Source: Nocardia sienata NBRC 100364 (GTDB lineage: Bacteria > Actinomycetota > Actinomycetes > Mycobacteriales > Mycobacteriaceae). Taken from it: DNA of 64,000 nt. Within the stretch, counting starts at the first letter, position 1, and each line of letters starts with the position of its first letter. A program made the translations under genes and the position numbers. Location: NCBI RefSeq assembly GCF_001613205.1, contig NZ_BDBX01000029.1:62001-126000 (forward strand). Reading direction: 5' to 3'. A model generated the notes under the pieces. The model searched no databases. It saw only the letters and a list, made by a program, of their open reading frames with translations, and had not been told where the DNA came from. This document shows, one piece after another, positions 36,986 to 45,643 of the stretch.

Positions 36986-37050
36986 GGTATGAGCGAGTCA
37001 GGCCCGAAGGCGGTAGCGCAGCGTCACCACGCAGGGCCCTCGCTCATACC
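36986..37050. repeat. Long palindromic repeat between rpoA and rpsD
   Basis: The outer arms GGTATGAGCGAG and CTCGCTCATACC are perfect complements, with inner GGCCC/GGGCC and GCGGTAGCG...CGTCACC pairing. It is the inverted counterpart of the element at 35741-35793. A hairpin of this strength inside the operon may modulate read-through from rpsD into rpoA. Confidence 0.7.
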
Positions 37051-37065
37051 AAATGCACACAGCTG

Positions 37066-37671
37066 TTACTTCGAGTAGTACTCGACGATCAACTGTTCCT
37101 GCAGCGGCACATCGATCTGCGCGCGTTCCGGCAGCGAATGCACCAGGATGCGCAGCCGGCCCGGGATGACCTGGAGCCAGCCGGGGACCGGACGGTCACC
37201 GACGGTCTCGCGCGCCACCTGGAACGGCAGGGTCGCCAGCGACTTCTCCTTGACATCGATGATGTCGTACTGGGTGACCTGGAAAGAAGGCACGTTGACC
37301 TTCTTGTTGTTCACCAGGAAGTGGCCGTGGCTGACCAGCTGGCGGGCCTGGCGGCGGGTCCGGGCCAGACCGGCGCGGTACACGACGTTGTCCAGCCGGG
37401 TCTCCAGCAGACGGAGCAGGTTGTCACCGGTCTTGCCCTTGAGGCGGTTGGCCTCTTCGTAGTACCGGCGGAACTGCTTCTCCATGACACCGTAGGAGAA
37501 GCGGGCCTTCTGCTTCTCCTGCAGCTGGAGCAGGTACTCGCTCTCCTTGATCCGCGCGCGGCCGTGCTGGCCGGGCGGGTAGGGGCGACGCTCGAAAGCC
37601 TGGTCACCGCCGATCAGGTCGACGCGCAGGCGACGCGATTTGCGGGTGATGGGTCCGGTGTAACGGGCCAT
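37066..37671 (-). CDS. rpsD: 30S ribosomal protein S4
   Basis: A 201-residue S4 with ARYTGPITRKSRRLRVDLIGGDQAFERRPYPPGQHGRAR at the start and the S4 RNA-binding domain (RLDNVVYRAGLARTRRQARQLVSHGHFLVNNKKVNVPS). It nucleates small-subunit assembly on 16S rRNA. Actinobacterial length is normal; there are no zinc-binding cysteines in the N-terminal arm, so this is the C-minus form. It starts at ATG 37671. Confidence 0.98.
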   Translation of the reverse strand: MARYTGPITRKSRRLRVDLIGGDQAFERRPYPPGQHGRARIKESEYLLQLQEKQKARFSYGVMEKQFRRYYEEANRLKGKTGDNLLRLLETRLDNVVYRAGLARTRRQARQLVSHGHFLVNNKKVNVPSFQVTQYDIIDVKEKSLATLPFQVARETVGDRPVPGWLQVIPGRLRILVHSLPERAQIDVPLQEQLIVEYYSK

Positions 37672-37693
37672 TGTGCTCTACCTTCCTTCCCGC

Positions 37694-38107
37694 TTAGACG
37701 CGACGCCGCTTGGGCGGACGGCAACCGTTGTGCGGCTGCGGAGTGACATCGGAGATCGTGCCGACCTCCAGGCCGGCGGCCTGCAGCGAACGGATCGCGG
37801 TCTCGCGGCCCGAACCCGGGCCCTTGACGAACACGTCGACCTTCTTGACGCCGTTCTCCTGCGCCTTGCGGGCCGCGTTCTCGGCGGCCAGCTGCGCGGC
37901 GAACGGGGTCGACTTGCGCGAACCCTTGAACCCGACATGGCCCGACGACGCCCAGGAGATGACGTTGCCGGAAGGATCGGTGATGGACACGATCGTGTTG
38001 TTGAACGTGCTCTTGATATGCGCGTGACCGTGCGGGACGTTCTTCTTTTCCCTGCGGCGCGACTTCTGGCTCTTCTTCGGGCCGGAGGCCCGGGACTTCG
38101 GAGGCAT
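37694..38107 (-). CDS. rpsK: 30S ribosomal protein S11
   Basis: A 137-residue S11: GHAHIKSTFNNTIVSITDPSGNVISWASSGHVGFKGSRKSTPFAAQLAAENAARKAQENGVKKVDVFVKGPGSGRETAIRSLQAAGL is the family core that forms part of the mRNA exit platform. The N-terminal 20 residues are very basic. The gene follows rpsM with a 10-base gap and ends in the typical PHNGCRPPKRRRV. Confidence 0.98.
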   Translation of the reverse strand: MPPKSRASGPKKSQKSRRREKKNVPHGHAHIKSTFNNTIVSITDPSGNVISWASSGHVGFKGSRKSTPFAAQLAAENAARKAQENGVKKVDVFVKGPGSGRETAIRSLQAAGLEVGTISDVTPQPHNGCRPPKRRRV

Positions 38108-38117
38108 CGCTTATCCC

Positions 38118-38489
38118 CTACTTCTTCTTGCCGGCGACGGTGCGCTTCGGGCCCTTGCGGGTGCGCGCGTTGGTCTTGGTGCGCTGGCCGTGGACCGGGA
38201 GGCCACGGCGGTGACGCAGGCCCTGGTAGCAGCCGATCTCGATCTTGCGACGGATATCGGCCTGGACCTCACGACGCAGGTCACCTTCGACCTTGAGGGC
38301 CGAGCCCTCGATGTAGTCACGCAGCTGCGTGACCTGCTCGTCGGTGAGATCCTTCGAACGCAGGTCCGGGCTGACGCCCGTCGCGGCCAGGATCTCCTTG
38401 GAGCGGGTACGACCGACGCCGTAGATGTAGGTCAGTGCGATCTCCATGCGCTTCTCGCGCGGGAGGTCGACGCCCATGAGACGTGCCAT
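38118..38489 (-). CDS. rpsM: 30S ribosomal protein S13
   Basis: A 123-residue S13 beginning MARLMGVDLPREKRMEIALTYIYGVGRTRSKEIL, with the C-terminal CYQGLRHRRGLPVHGQRTKTNARTRKGPKRTVAGKKK. The head-domain protein contacts tRNA in the P site. It is co-directional with rpmJ upstream. Confidence 0.98.
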   Translation of the reverse strand: MARLMGVDLPREKRMEIALTYIYGVGRTRSKEILAATGVSPDLRSKDLTDEQVTQLRDYIEGSALKVEGDLRREVQADIRRKIEIGCYQGLRHRRGLPVHGQRTKTNARTRKGPKRTVAGKKK

Positions 38490-38679
38490 CTGGCAGTTTC
38501 CTTAATTGTTGCGGAGGTCTGCTCCCTGTCCGTCCCCTCGTCTGGTGGGGCCCCGGCCTCCGTTCCGGGGGTAGGCACGCACACCCTCCGGGTCACCCCG
38601 GAAAACCTCAGTGTGCGGCTGGCGCTGGGAGTTCTTCTTTCGTGCCAATCCGAACCACGTTCGGTGCTCGGCGCCGGTG

Positions 38680-38793
38680 TCAGCCCTGCCGCTGCTTGTG
38701 CCGCAGGTTGTCGCAGATCACCATGACCCGGCCGTTACGGCGGATCACCTTGCACTTCTCGCAGATCTTCTTGACGCTCGGCTGAACCTTCAC
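38680..38793 (-). CDS. rpmJ: 50S ribosomal protein L36
   Basis: A 37-residue protein too short for most gene finders. It starts at GTG 38793 and reads (M)KVQPSVKKICEKCKVIRRNGRV, then MVICDNLRHKQRQG. The zinc ribbon ligands C-x2-C...C...H of the C-plus form are all present. Its place between infA and rpsM is the standard actinobacterial order. Confidence 0.96.
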   Translation of the reverse strand: MKVQPSVKKICEKCKVIRRNGRVMVICDNLRHKQRQG

Positions 38794-38899
38794 GTCCGTC
38801 CAATCTTTCGTAGCGGCCCACACCTACGGGCGTGGACACAGTTGACCCCGGTCGGGTACGACCGGGGAAATCTCGGGGAGCGAGCCGGGGCCCACTCGT

Positions 38900-39121
38900 T
38901 CACTTGTAGCGGTAGACGATCCGACCGCGGGACAGGTCGTACGGCGACAGCTCGACGACGACCCGGTCCTCCGGCAGGATGCGGATGTAGTGCTGCCGCA
39001 TCTTGCCGCTGATATGCGCGAGGACCTTGTGCCCGTTCTCGAGCTCGATCCGGAACATCGCATTCGGCAACGGCTCGACAACCCGCCCCTCGACCTCGAT
39101 GGCCCCGTCTTTCTTCGCCAT
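38900..39121 (-). CDS. infA: Translation initiation factor IF-1
   Basis: A 73-residue OB-fold protein: [73 protein letters not shown] is the complete conserved family, here read from ATG 39121. It binds the 30S A site during initiation with IF-2 and IF-3. It is the first gene of the leftward rpmJ-to-rplQ block. Confidence 0.98.
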
Positions 39122-39439
39122 ATCCTCCGCGATCCCGGTTACACTCAACCTGGTCTGATTGCCTGGTACTGCCCGCGGGACCGGCCGGAGCACACCGGTA
39201 CGACCGCGAAGGCGGCGCACCGTGCACAACGGCGAACACGACAACCGATCGCACACGAACAGGCGGCGCTTTGATACACCGCCTGGTCAGCTTACCGGTA
39301 GGTATGTCATCGGGCAAAAAGGGGTACTCTCCGCGAGGCGCGTCACGGGCCGCGGGCCCGGCTCCCCGGCACTGAGTGCAAGGGTGGTTGTCGCGTAAAC
39401 TGGCCGCTGTCCGAGGTCGACCACTCCAGGAGGGGACCG
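39122..39439. promoter_or_regulatory. Divergent region between infA and the EspI-like gene
   Basis: The 318 bases contain no supported gene and must carry both the infA operon promoter and that of the plus-strand gene. TAAACT at about 39397-39402 is a plausible -10 for the latter, and its ribosome binding site CAGGAGGGG is at 39427-39435. Confidence 0.5.
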
Positions 39440-42037
39440 GTGAGCCGCAGCAACGACGGCCTCCCCATGCTGCCACCATGGCTGGCCGATACCGAGGTCA
39501 CCGGGGTCGGCGAGGGCAATTTCCGCAACTACGAGCCGCCGCCGGTCCAGAATCTACCGCAGGACGAGGTCATCCCCGAGACCCCTGAGCCGCCGGAGGG
39601 TTTCTTCGCCCGCCGGGGCCGTGGCGAGGACCGCTCCGCCGAAAGCGATAAGAAAAAGGGCAAGGGCTGGTTCCGTAACAAGAACAAGGACCAACCGTCG
39701 CTCGAGGACCGCGTCGGGCCACTCCTGCCGAACAGCACCGGCCCCCGTCCCGCCCAGCGCAACAACTGGGCCGAGGCGACCGGCCGGCACGAATGGGCCA
39801 CGCCCCGGCCCGAGAACGCCGAAGCGCCGCGCCACTCCGGCACCGACCCGCTCCAGCAGACCGAGCAGGGTGGGCCTGGGCGGTATCCGCCCGCCGACCG
39901 GCCCGACGCGCCGGCTCCGCCCGCGCCCGGTCCGGGACCACAGTGGGGTCCCGACGGTGCACCGACGCCCACGTCCGCCGCGCCGAATGCCTTCCAGGCC
40001 CCGGCCGCCGATCCGCCGGCGCCGCCGGTACGGCAGCCGGGCGAGCCGGCGCCGGAGTTCGACAGGTTGCGCCCGCACCATCCGATCCCGCCGCAGCCGG
40101 CGCCCGAGCCTTGGGCCGGCACTACGGCCGAGGGGACCGGTGGCGCGGCCGGACCGTCCGCCGTGGTGCCCGAGCCGCCACCGTTCCTGCCGCCGCCCCC
40201 GCCGCTGCCCGATCCACCGGCCGACTCGCCACGCTCGGGCGAGGGCCCGGCGACACAGCAGCCGTTGCGACGACTGCCCGATCTACCGCCCTCTCCCTCC
40301 GAAGCCTCGGCCGGCGCGGGGAACGAGGGCCCGGGCGAGCCGTCGGCTTCCGTCGACTCGGCCACCCCCACCTCCCGGGAGCCCGCCGATCCGCCGGTGC
40401 CGGCACCCGCCCCGGGCCCGTTCACGGCACCCGACTCCTTCACGGCTCCACCACCTACCCCGGACCCGTTCACGGCACCCGACTCCTTCACTGCCCCAGC
40501 GCCCGCTCCGGCACCGGAATCCACCCCCGCTCCGGAGCCCACTCGAGCGCCGGACCCGTTGGCGGCACCCGATTCCCTCGATCCCCCGGCGCTCGCTCCG
40601 GCACCGGGGCCTGCCCCGGTCTCCGAGCCGTTCCCGACTCCGGACTCTTTCCGAGCTCCGGAAAGCAACCCTGCGCCGACGCCGCGGATCGCACCCACCG
40701 ACAGGCCGCGCGTGCCCGAGAGCGCACCCCCGCCACACGACGGCACCCCCGGTGACCAGGCGCGACCGGGACCCGGCACGCCGAACCCCGCCCAGTGGCG
40801 GACGCCGGAGGCCAACCCACCTATCCAGGCCGCCCAATGGCAGGGCCCCGAGGTGAACTCACCACGGCAACCCCTCCCCCCACCACCGGCGCCCCGGGCT
40901 CCGGGACCGCGGCAGCAATGGCAGCAGAATCCGGGCCCTCCCCCGCAGGGCCCCGGGCCGGCCCAGTACAACCCCGCGCCCCCGCAGCAGTGGCAGCAGC
41001 AGCCGCCCCAGCAGCACGGCGGTGCGCCGACCCGGCAGCAGGGCGGACCGCCCGCCCCCCAGCAGTGGCAGCAGAACCCGGCGCAATTCGGCGCCCCGGG
41101 CCCGGGCGCGCCGTCCCTCGACGACGTCTCGGTGCGCCGGGCGAAGAAGGCCTCCGGCCACGGCTGGCGCAAAGTGGTGCACCACGCGTCCGGCGGCCGG
41201 ATCAATCCCGGCATGTCGGCGGAGGAACGGCGGCTACAAGAACTGGTCGCGCGGATCCGGCAACCGGTGCGCGGTGACTACCGGATCGCGGTGCTCTCAC
41301 TCAAGGGCGGTGTCGGTAAGACCACCACCACCATCGGTCTGGGCTCGACCTTCGCCTCGGTTCGCGGGGACCGGGTGATCGCGGTGGACGCCAACCCGGA
41401 CTTCGGCACGCTGTCACAGCGCGTCCCGTTGCAGACGCGGTCCACGGTCCGGGATCTGCTGCTCGATCCGGCCATCGAACGCTATTCCGATGTCCGGCGG
41501 CACACCTCGCAGGCGACCAGCCGCCTGGAAGTGCTGGCCAGCGAACGTGATCCGGCCGCGTCGGAGGCCTTCAACGAGGACGAGTACCGCGCGGTGGCCC
41601 GGATCCTGCAGCGGTTCTACAACATCATCCTCACCGACTGCGGTACCGGTCTCATGCATTCGGCCATGGCGGGCGTACTGCAGCTGGCGCATTCGCTGGT
41701 GCTCATCTCCCCCACCGCGATCGACGGCGCGCAGAGCGCGTCGGCCACCCTGGATTGGCTGTCGCTGCACGGCTATCACCACCTGGTACAGAACGCCGTG
41801 GTGGTCATCAACTCGCCGCGCGACGGGACGCCGAACATCGATGTGCAGCAATTGCGGCAGTACTTCCTGTCGCGTTGCCGGGCGGTGCACATGATCCCGT
41901 TCGACCCGCATATGTCCGAGGGCGCCGAAATCGACCTGCCGCGGTTGAAGAAGGAGACCAAGCGGGCCTACGTGGAACTGGCAGCGACCGTGGCCGACGA
42001 TTTCACGCAGAGCTACCGCCCGCAGCAGGGCGGCTGA
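39440..42037 (+). CDS. EspI-like MinD/ParA-family ATPase with a long proline-rich N-terminus
   Basis: An 865-residue protein. Residues 1-570 are Pro/Ala/Gln-rich and disordered, with repeats such as DPFTAPDSFTAPAPAPAPE. The last 250 residues are a MinD/ParA ATPase with the deviant Walker A SLKGGVGKTTTTIGLG (near residue 623), VIAVDANPDFGTLSQRVPL and ILTDCGTGLMHSAMAGVLQLAHSLVLISP. This matches EspI (Rv3876) of ESX-1 and its non-ESX homologues; EspI modulates secretion when ATP is low. It starts at GTG 39440 with AGGAGGGG upstream. Confidence 0.85.
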   Translation: MSRSNDGLPMLPPWLADTEVTGVGEGNFRNYEPPPVQNLPQDEVIPETPEPPEGFFARRGRGEDRSAESDKKKGKGWFRNKNKDQPSLEDRVGPLLPNSTGPRPAQRNNWAEATGRHEWATPRPENAEAPRHSGTDPLQQTEQGGPGRYPPADRPDAPAPPAPGPGPQWGPDGAPTPTSAAPNAFQAPAADPPAPPVRQPGEPAPEFDRLRPHHPIPPQPAPEPWAGTTAEGTGGAAGPSAVVPEPPPFLPPPPPLPDPPADSPRSGEGPATQQPLRRLPDLPPSPSEASAGAGNEGPGEPSASVDSATPTSREPADPPVPAPAPGPFTAPDSFTAPPPTPDPFTAPDSFTAPAPAPAPESTPAPEPTRAPDPLAAPDSLDPPALAPAPGPAPVSEPFPTPDSFRAPESNPAPTPRIAPTDRPRVPESAPPPHDGTPGDQARPGPGTPNPAQWRTPEANPPIQAAQWQGPEVNSPRQPLPPPPAPRAPGPRQQWQQNPGPPPQGPGPAQYNPAPPQQWQQQPPQQHGGAPTRQQGGPPAPQQWQQNPAQFGAPGPGAPSLDDVSVRRAKKASGHGWRKVVHHASGGRINPGMSAEERRLQELVARIRQPVRGDYRIAVLSLKGGVGKTTTTIGLGSTFASVRGDRVIAVDANPDFGTLSQRVPLQTRSTVRDLLLDPAIERYSDVRRHTSQATSRLEVLASERDPAASEAFNEDEYRAVARILQRFYNIILTDCGTGLMHSAMAGVLQLAHSLVLISPTAIDGAQSASATLDWLSLHGYHHLVQNAVVVINSPRDGTPNIDVQQLRQYFLSRCRAVHMIPFDPHMSEGAEIDLPRLKKETKRAYVELAATVADDFTQSYRPQQGG

Positions 42038-42106
42038 ACCCCGTATCCGGGGCCGGTACCCGCGGTGGACCCCGGAGCCGGCCGTGGCGGCGACCGGCCC
42101 GGGGCG

Positions 42107-42649
42107 TCACCACTCCGGCAGCCTGCGCCTTCCGGCCAGCACATCGCCGACCAGCGCATCGTAGGCATCGGCCAGTTCGGCCAGATGATGCCAGGCGCCG
42201 TGCAGGAGTTCGTCGTCCGCGTCCAGCGTCATCAGCGCGTGGTGCGCGCGGACCGCGGATTCGGCGAGCCGATCGATGATCGCGCCGACGGTTTCGGTGT
42301 GCAGAGTGACACCGAGCCGATGCTGCGGGACATTGCGCCCCACCCAATCATCGATGGCCAGGACCAATTCCATCCGGCGCCGGTCGATCTCGACCAGCCG
42401 GTCGGGATCGGTGACGATGGAACCGCCGCGGCCCACCAATCTGCGCTCGTGGAGCACCGCTAAATCCCGGGCGTACCACAGCAGCTGACCCCCGACGACC
42501 CGGTGCCCGCGCGCGGCGCGCACCAGTAGGTCCGAATTCGGCAGGCCGGGAGACCCGTTCTGCGCCAAGGGATCAGCGCCGCGCTGGGCGCCGGGGAGAG
42601 CCATTACGACTGTTGTATCCGAACCTGTCACGGTTGCCTCGCCGTTCAT
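42107..42649 (-). CDS. DUF4254 domain protein
   Basis: A 180-residue helical protein. HTETVGAIIDRLAESAVRAHHALM is the DUF4254 signature (E-T-x-G-x-x-x-D-R-L), and LLWYARDLAVLHERRLV and LVEIDRRRMELVLAIDDWV match the preceding helices. DUF4254 proteins occur with glycan and nucleotide-sugar genes but their function is unknown. The start is uncertain: ATG 42649 and ATG 42604 both lack a good ribosome binding site. Confidence 0.75.
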   Translation of the reverse strand: MNGEATVTGSDTTVVMALPGAQRGADPLAQNGSPGLPNSDLLVRAARGHRVVGGQLLWYARDLAVLHERRLVGRGGSIVTDPDRLVEIDRRRMELVLAIDDWVGRNVPQHRLGVTLHTETVGAIIDRLAESAVRAHHALMTLDADDELLHGAWHHLAELADAYDALVGDVLAGRRRLPEW

Positions 42650-42775
42650 CGCCGCACAACACCGGGTCAGTACGTTGATTACAATAAACCGCCGAAGGCT
42701 ACTGTCAAGCGATACAGGCCCCCCTGGACACGAAAAGCGTACACTTCGTTACCTGGCGACCACCCGAGGAGCACG

Positions 42776-43582
42776 ATGGCGGACGGTCCGACGTATCGGC
42801 GTATCGCGGATCACCTCCGCGAGGAGATACGAGCAGGCAAGTGGCAACCGGGGGATCGCCTGCCCAGCCACGCCGAATTGGCCGAGCAGATGCAGGTTTC
42901 GCTCACCACCGCGCGTAATGCGATTCAGGTGCTGGTCACCGAGAATCTCGTCTATACGGCTACCTCCAGAGGCACCATAATCCGCAGCCGCGAAGTGCTG
43001 GAATCCGTGGTCACCGACCACATCCGCCCCGATCGACCCCGGGCCGCCCACGATATCTTCTCCGAGATCGCGCGCGCCGCGGGCCGGGTGCCGACCAAGG
43101 AATTCAGTGCGCGCATGGAACCGGCGGACCAGCGTGTCGCGCAATGGCTCGGCATTCCGGTCGATTCGTGGGTGCTGGCCCGCACCGTGGTGCAGTATCT
43201 CGACAACGAACCGTGGTCGTGGGAAGTGAGCTTCTATCCCCGGGATCTGGCCGAGGCCACCGGGATAGACTCCCCGCACGATATTCCCGAGGGCACCACG
43301 CGTCGGCTGGCCGACCGTGGACAGGGCGAGACCGCGCACCGGGATTCACTGGTCGCGCGTCCGGCGAACGCCGAGGAAGCCGCGGTGCTCGGCGTCGCGA
43401 TGGGCACTGTGCTGCTCGATCATCTGCGGATCGGCGCCAACCACGACCGGGTCACCCGGGTGACGCGTCATCGTTCCATCGCGGCGAGCAACCGACTCGC
43501 CTACGAACTCGGCGATTCGGCCGGAATCGCGGTAATCCGTGGCGTAATGGATCAGACCGATCGGTCCGAGATATGGTTCTAG
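42776..43582 (+). CDS. GntR/HutC-family transcriptional regulator (UTRA sensor)
   Basis: A 268-residue regulator with an N-terminal winged helix-turn-helix (YRRIADHLREEIRAGKWQPGDRLPSHAELAEQMQVSLTTARNAIQVLV) and a C-terminal UTRA domain (ADQRVAQWLGIPVDSWVLARTVVQYLDNEPWSWEVSFYPRDLAE). UTRA domains bind small metabolites such as sugar phosphates or histidine-pathway compounds. It starts at ATG 42776 after GAGGAGCACG. The GNAT gene follows after 3 bases, so the regulator is probably co-transcribed with it. Confidence 0.92.
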   Translation: MADGPTYRRIADHLREEIRAGKWQPGDRLPSHAELAEQMQVSLTTARNAIQVLVTENLVYTATSRGTIIRSREVLESVVTDHIRPDRPRAAHDIFSEIARAAGRVPTKEFSARMEPADQRVAQWLGIPVDSWVLARTVVQYLDNEPWSWEVSFYPRDLAEATGIDSPHDIPEGTTRRLADRGQGETAHRDSLVARPANAEEAAVLGVAMGTVLLDHLRIGANHDRVTRVTRHRSIAASNRLAYELGDSAGIAVIRGVMDQTDRSEIWF

Positions 43583-43585
43583 CCC

Positions 43586-44197
43586 ATGACGGTGCAGATT
43601 CGGCCGGCCGACCTCGATGACCTGGACCTGATCCGCCGCCTGCGGCTACAACGCTCGTCATGGCTGGCCGCCCGCGGCTCGGACCAATGGTCGACCGAGG
43701 CATCCGGACTGTCCATCGACTATTTCGCGCGCGCGGTGGCCCGGTCGGTGGCCGCGTGGGAAACCTGGATAGCCGAGGTGAACGGCGAGCCGGCGGGCAC
43801 GATCACCGTCAACGACCGCGCCGATCGACAGTTGTGGACCGGCGCCGAACTCGCGGACGCGCTCATCGTGCACTATCTGATCGTGGATCTGCGCTTCGCC
43901 GGGTCCGGCGTCGGGCGGCGACTGCTCGCGCACGCTGCGGCAGTGGCTCGGGCGCACGGGCGGCGCTGGGTACGGCTGGACGCGTGGACGAACAACACCG
44001 ATCTGCACGCCTATTACCGGCGGGCCGGATTCCGGCTGGCCCGCATCGCCGACCCGAACGATCCGAGCCCGTCGTGTGCGCTGTTCGAACGGCACGTCGA
44101 CGACTGGTTGCTCGAGGGACCTATGCTCGGCGCACCGGCCGGTGTGCCGCTGACCCGGCTGGCCCGCGATCCGATTGTGCTACCGGTATCGGGCTGA
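43586..44197 (+). CDS. GNAT family N-acetyltransferase
   Basis: A 203-residue acetyl-CoA-dependent acyltransferase. The pyrophosphate-binding loop is seen as RFAGSGVGRRLLAHAAAVARAHGRRWVRLDAWTNNTDLHAYYRRAGFRLARI, and the N-terminal QIRPADLDDLDLIRRLRLQRSSW is typical. The acceptor is unknown. It is 3 bases after the GntR gene, suggesting co-regulation or a resistance/modification role. Confidence 0.88.
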   Translation: MTVQIRPADLDDLDLIRRLRLQRSSWLAARGSDQWSTEASGLSIDYFARAVARSVAAWETWIAEVNGEPAGTITVNDRADRQLWTGAELADALIVHYLIVDLRFAGSGVGRRLLAHAAAVARAHGRRWVRLDAWTNNTDLHAYYRRAGFRLARIADPNDPSPSCALFERHVDDWLLEGPMLGAPAGVPLTRLARDPIVLPVSG

Positions 44198-44630
44198 ACC
44201 GCAACCCGGTCGCGCGCCCGGATCGGCTCGAAGCCGGTTCCACAGCGGATCGAGATAGGTGATTGTGCACCATCTCGATACGGCGGATGCACGAAACCAG
44301 TGCGCCGCGGCCAGGCGGCAGCTTGCTCGGCCGCACACCGCCGACCCACCTATCGTCGACGACAATACAGAATTGCGGGCCGCTACACCGGCTGCGATGC
44401 CATAACTGCCGCATTGCCCTGATCACCCGAGACGAGAAGAGGCACAACGTGTCCGGTGCCCGATCGGGTCTGTACCGAGGCCGTTCCGTGCCGGCGTCCC
44501 CGCAGGCGGGGCGCCACCCGATCGGCTGTCGATGCAGATAAGCCGCGGCCGCGATTTCGCCGCATCTGCACCGTTGTCGGGCAGCTCGTCGATATCCTGT
44601 CCCCGTGCACGGACCCACGGGAGATCCGCA
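44198..44630. other. Intergenic region, no gene seen
   Basis: A 433-base stretch in which the open frames lack ribosome binding sites and family resemblance. It separates the GNAT gene from the MORN-repeat gene, whose ribosome binding site GGGAG is at its right end. Confidence 0.4.
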
Positions 44631-44969
44631 ATGAGGCGAATCGACCTGAACGAGGACCCGACCACGGTGAACGCCGACCTGCGACTGGAGTACGCGGGAC
44701 AGCTGTTCACCGGCGAGGTGGTCGAAGAGCTGGCGCCCGGACAGTTGCTGTCCCAGGAGTTCTACCTCGACGGATTGCGGCACGGCAGCTACCGGGAGTG
44801 GTGGCCCGACGGGCAGTTGAAGTCGGAGGGTGAGAGCTATCGCGGGCAGCCGCGCGGGATACTCCGGCGGTGGCATCCCAACGGCCGCCTCGCCGCGGAG
44901 AGCCTGTTCGGGAAGAACGGTGAACTGGAAGCGATCCGGGAATGGGACGAGCACGGCCGCAGGCGGTGA
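44631..44969 (+). CDS. MORN-repeat protein (YwqK-like)
   Basis: A 112-residue protein with three MORN-type units: LDGLRHGSYREWWPDGQLKSEGES, YRGQPRGILRRWHPNGRLAAESL and FGKNGELEAIREWDEHGRRR, each with the Y/F-x-x-G-x-x-x-G...W-x-x-x-G pattern. Members of this group are often described as YwqK-type antitoxins of toxin-antitoxin systems, but no partner toxin is adjacent here. ATG 44631 has GGGAG upstream. The likely role is protein or membrane binding; the rest is inference. Confidence 0.8.
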   Translation: MRRIDLNEDPTTVNADLRLEYAGQLFTGEVVEELAPGQLLSQEFYLDGLRHGSYREWWPDGQLKSEGESYRGQPRGILRRWHPNGRLAAESLFGKNGELEAIREWDEHGRRR

Positions 44970-45069
44970 GAGTCGAGCTCAGACCTTGCGGCGCTCATCG
45001 ATGATGACGCGGACCACCTGGGCGCACCCCGCGGCGGCCGGCTCCCGGGGACGCGGCAAGATCGACCCC

Positions 45070-45513
45070 ATGCGAGTCCTGCTACAGCGAGTGACCTCGG
45101 CGCGGGTGAGCGTCGACGGCGAAGTGGTCGGCCGGATCGACCCGGCCGCCAACGGCACCCGGCACGGCCTGCTCGCCCTTGTCGGCGCGACCCATAGCGA
45201 TACCGAGGCAACCGCCCGTGCCATGGCCGAGAAGATCTGGCGGCTGCGGATTCTCGCCGACGAGCACTCCGCCGCCGATCTCTCGGCCCCCGTTCTGGTC
45301 GTCAGCCAGTTCACCCTCTACGCCGACACCCGTAAGGGCCGGCGCCCCAGCTGGTCCGCTGCCGCCCCCGGACCGGTGGCCGAGCCACTGGTCGAGGCCG
45401 TCGCCGAAACACTGCGGCAGTTGGGCGCCACGGTCGCCGGTGGACGATTCGGCGCCCATATGCAAGTGGAGCTGACCAACGACGGCCCGGTAACCATCAT
45501 GCTGGAGCTCTGA
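45070..45513 (+). CDS. dtd: D-aminoacyl-tRNA deacylase (DTD)
   Basis: A 147-residue enzyme that hydrolyses D-aminoacyl-tRNA. The two conserved active-site blocks are SQFTLYADTRKGRRPSW and NDGPVTIMLEL (with the cis Gly-Pro). The N-terminal MRVLLQRVTSARVSVDGEVVGRI is the standard beginning. It starts at ATG 45070 and ends before a hairpin shared with the convergent map gene. Confidence 0.95.
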   Translation: MRVLLQRVTSARVSVDGEVVGRIDPAANGTRHGLLALVGATHSDTEATARAMAEKIWRLRILADEHSAADLSAPVLVVSQFTLYADTRKGRRPSWSAAAPGPVAEPLVEAVAETLRQLGATVAGGRFGAHMQVELTNDGPVTIMLEL

Positions 45514-45549
45514 CTCCCGTACGGCCGACGGCCGCTCGCCATAGACGGC

Positions 45550-45592
45550 AATCGGCCCGGCGCACCGCCTGCGACGGCGTGCCGGACCGATT
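45550..45592. terminator. Hairpin between convergent dtd and map
   Basis: Inverted arms AATCGGCCCGG (45550-45560) and CCGGACCGATT (45582-45592) pair with a few mismatches and enclose an inner CCG/CGG stem. The position between two convergent stops supports a bidirectional terminator. Confidence 0.6.
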
Positions 45593-45643
45593 CGTCGATC
45601 AGTGCGAGGCGCCGGTTGCCGCCCCGGTGTCGCGGTTCCCCGG

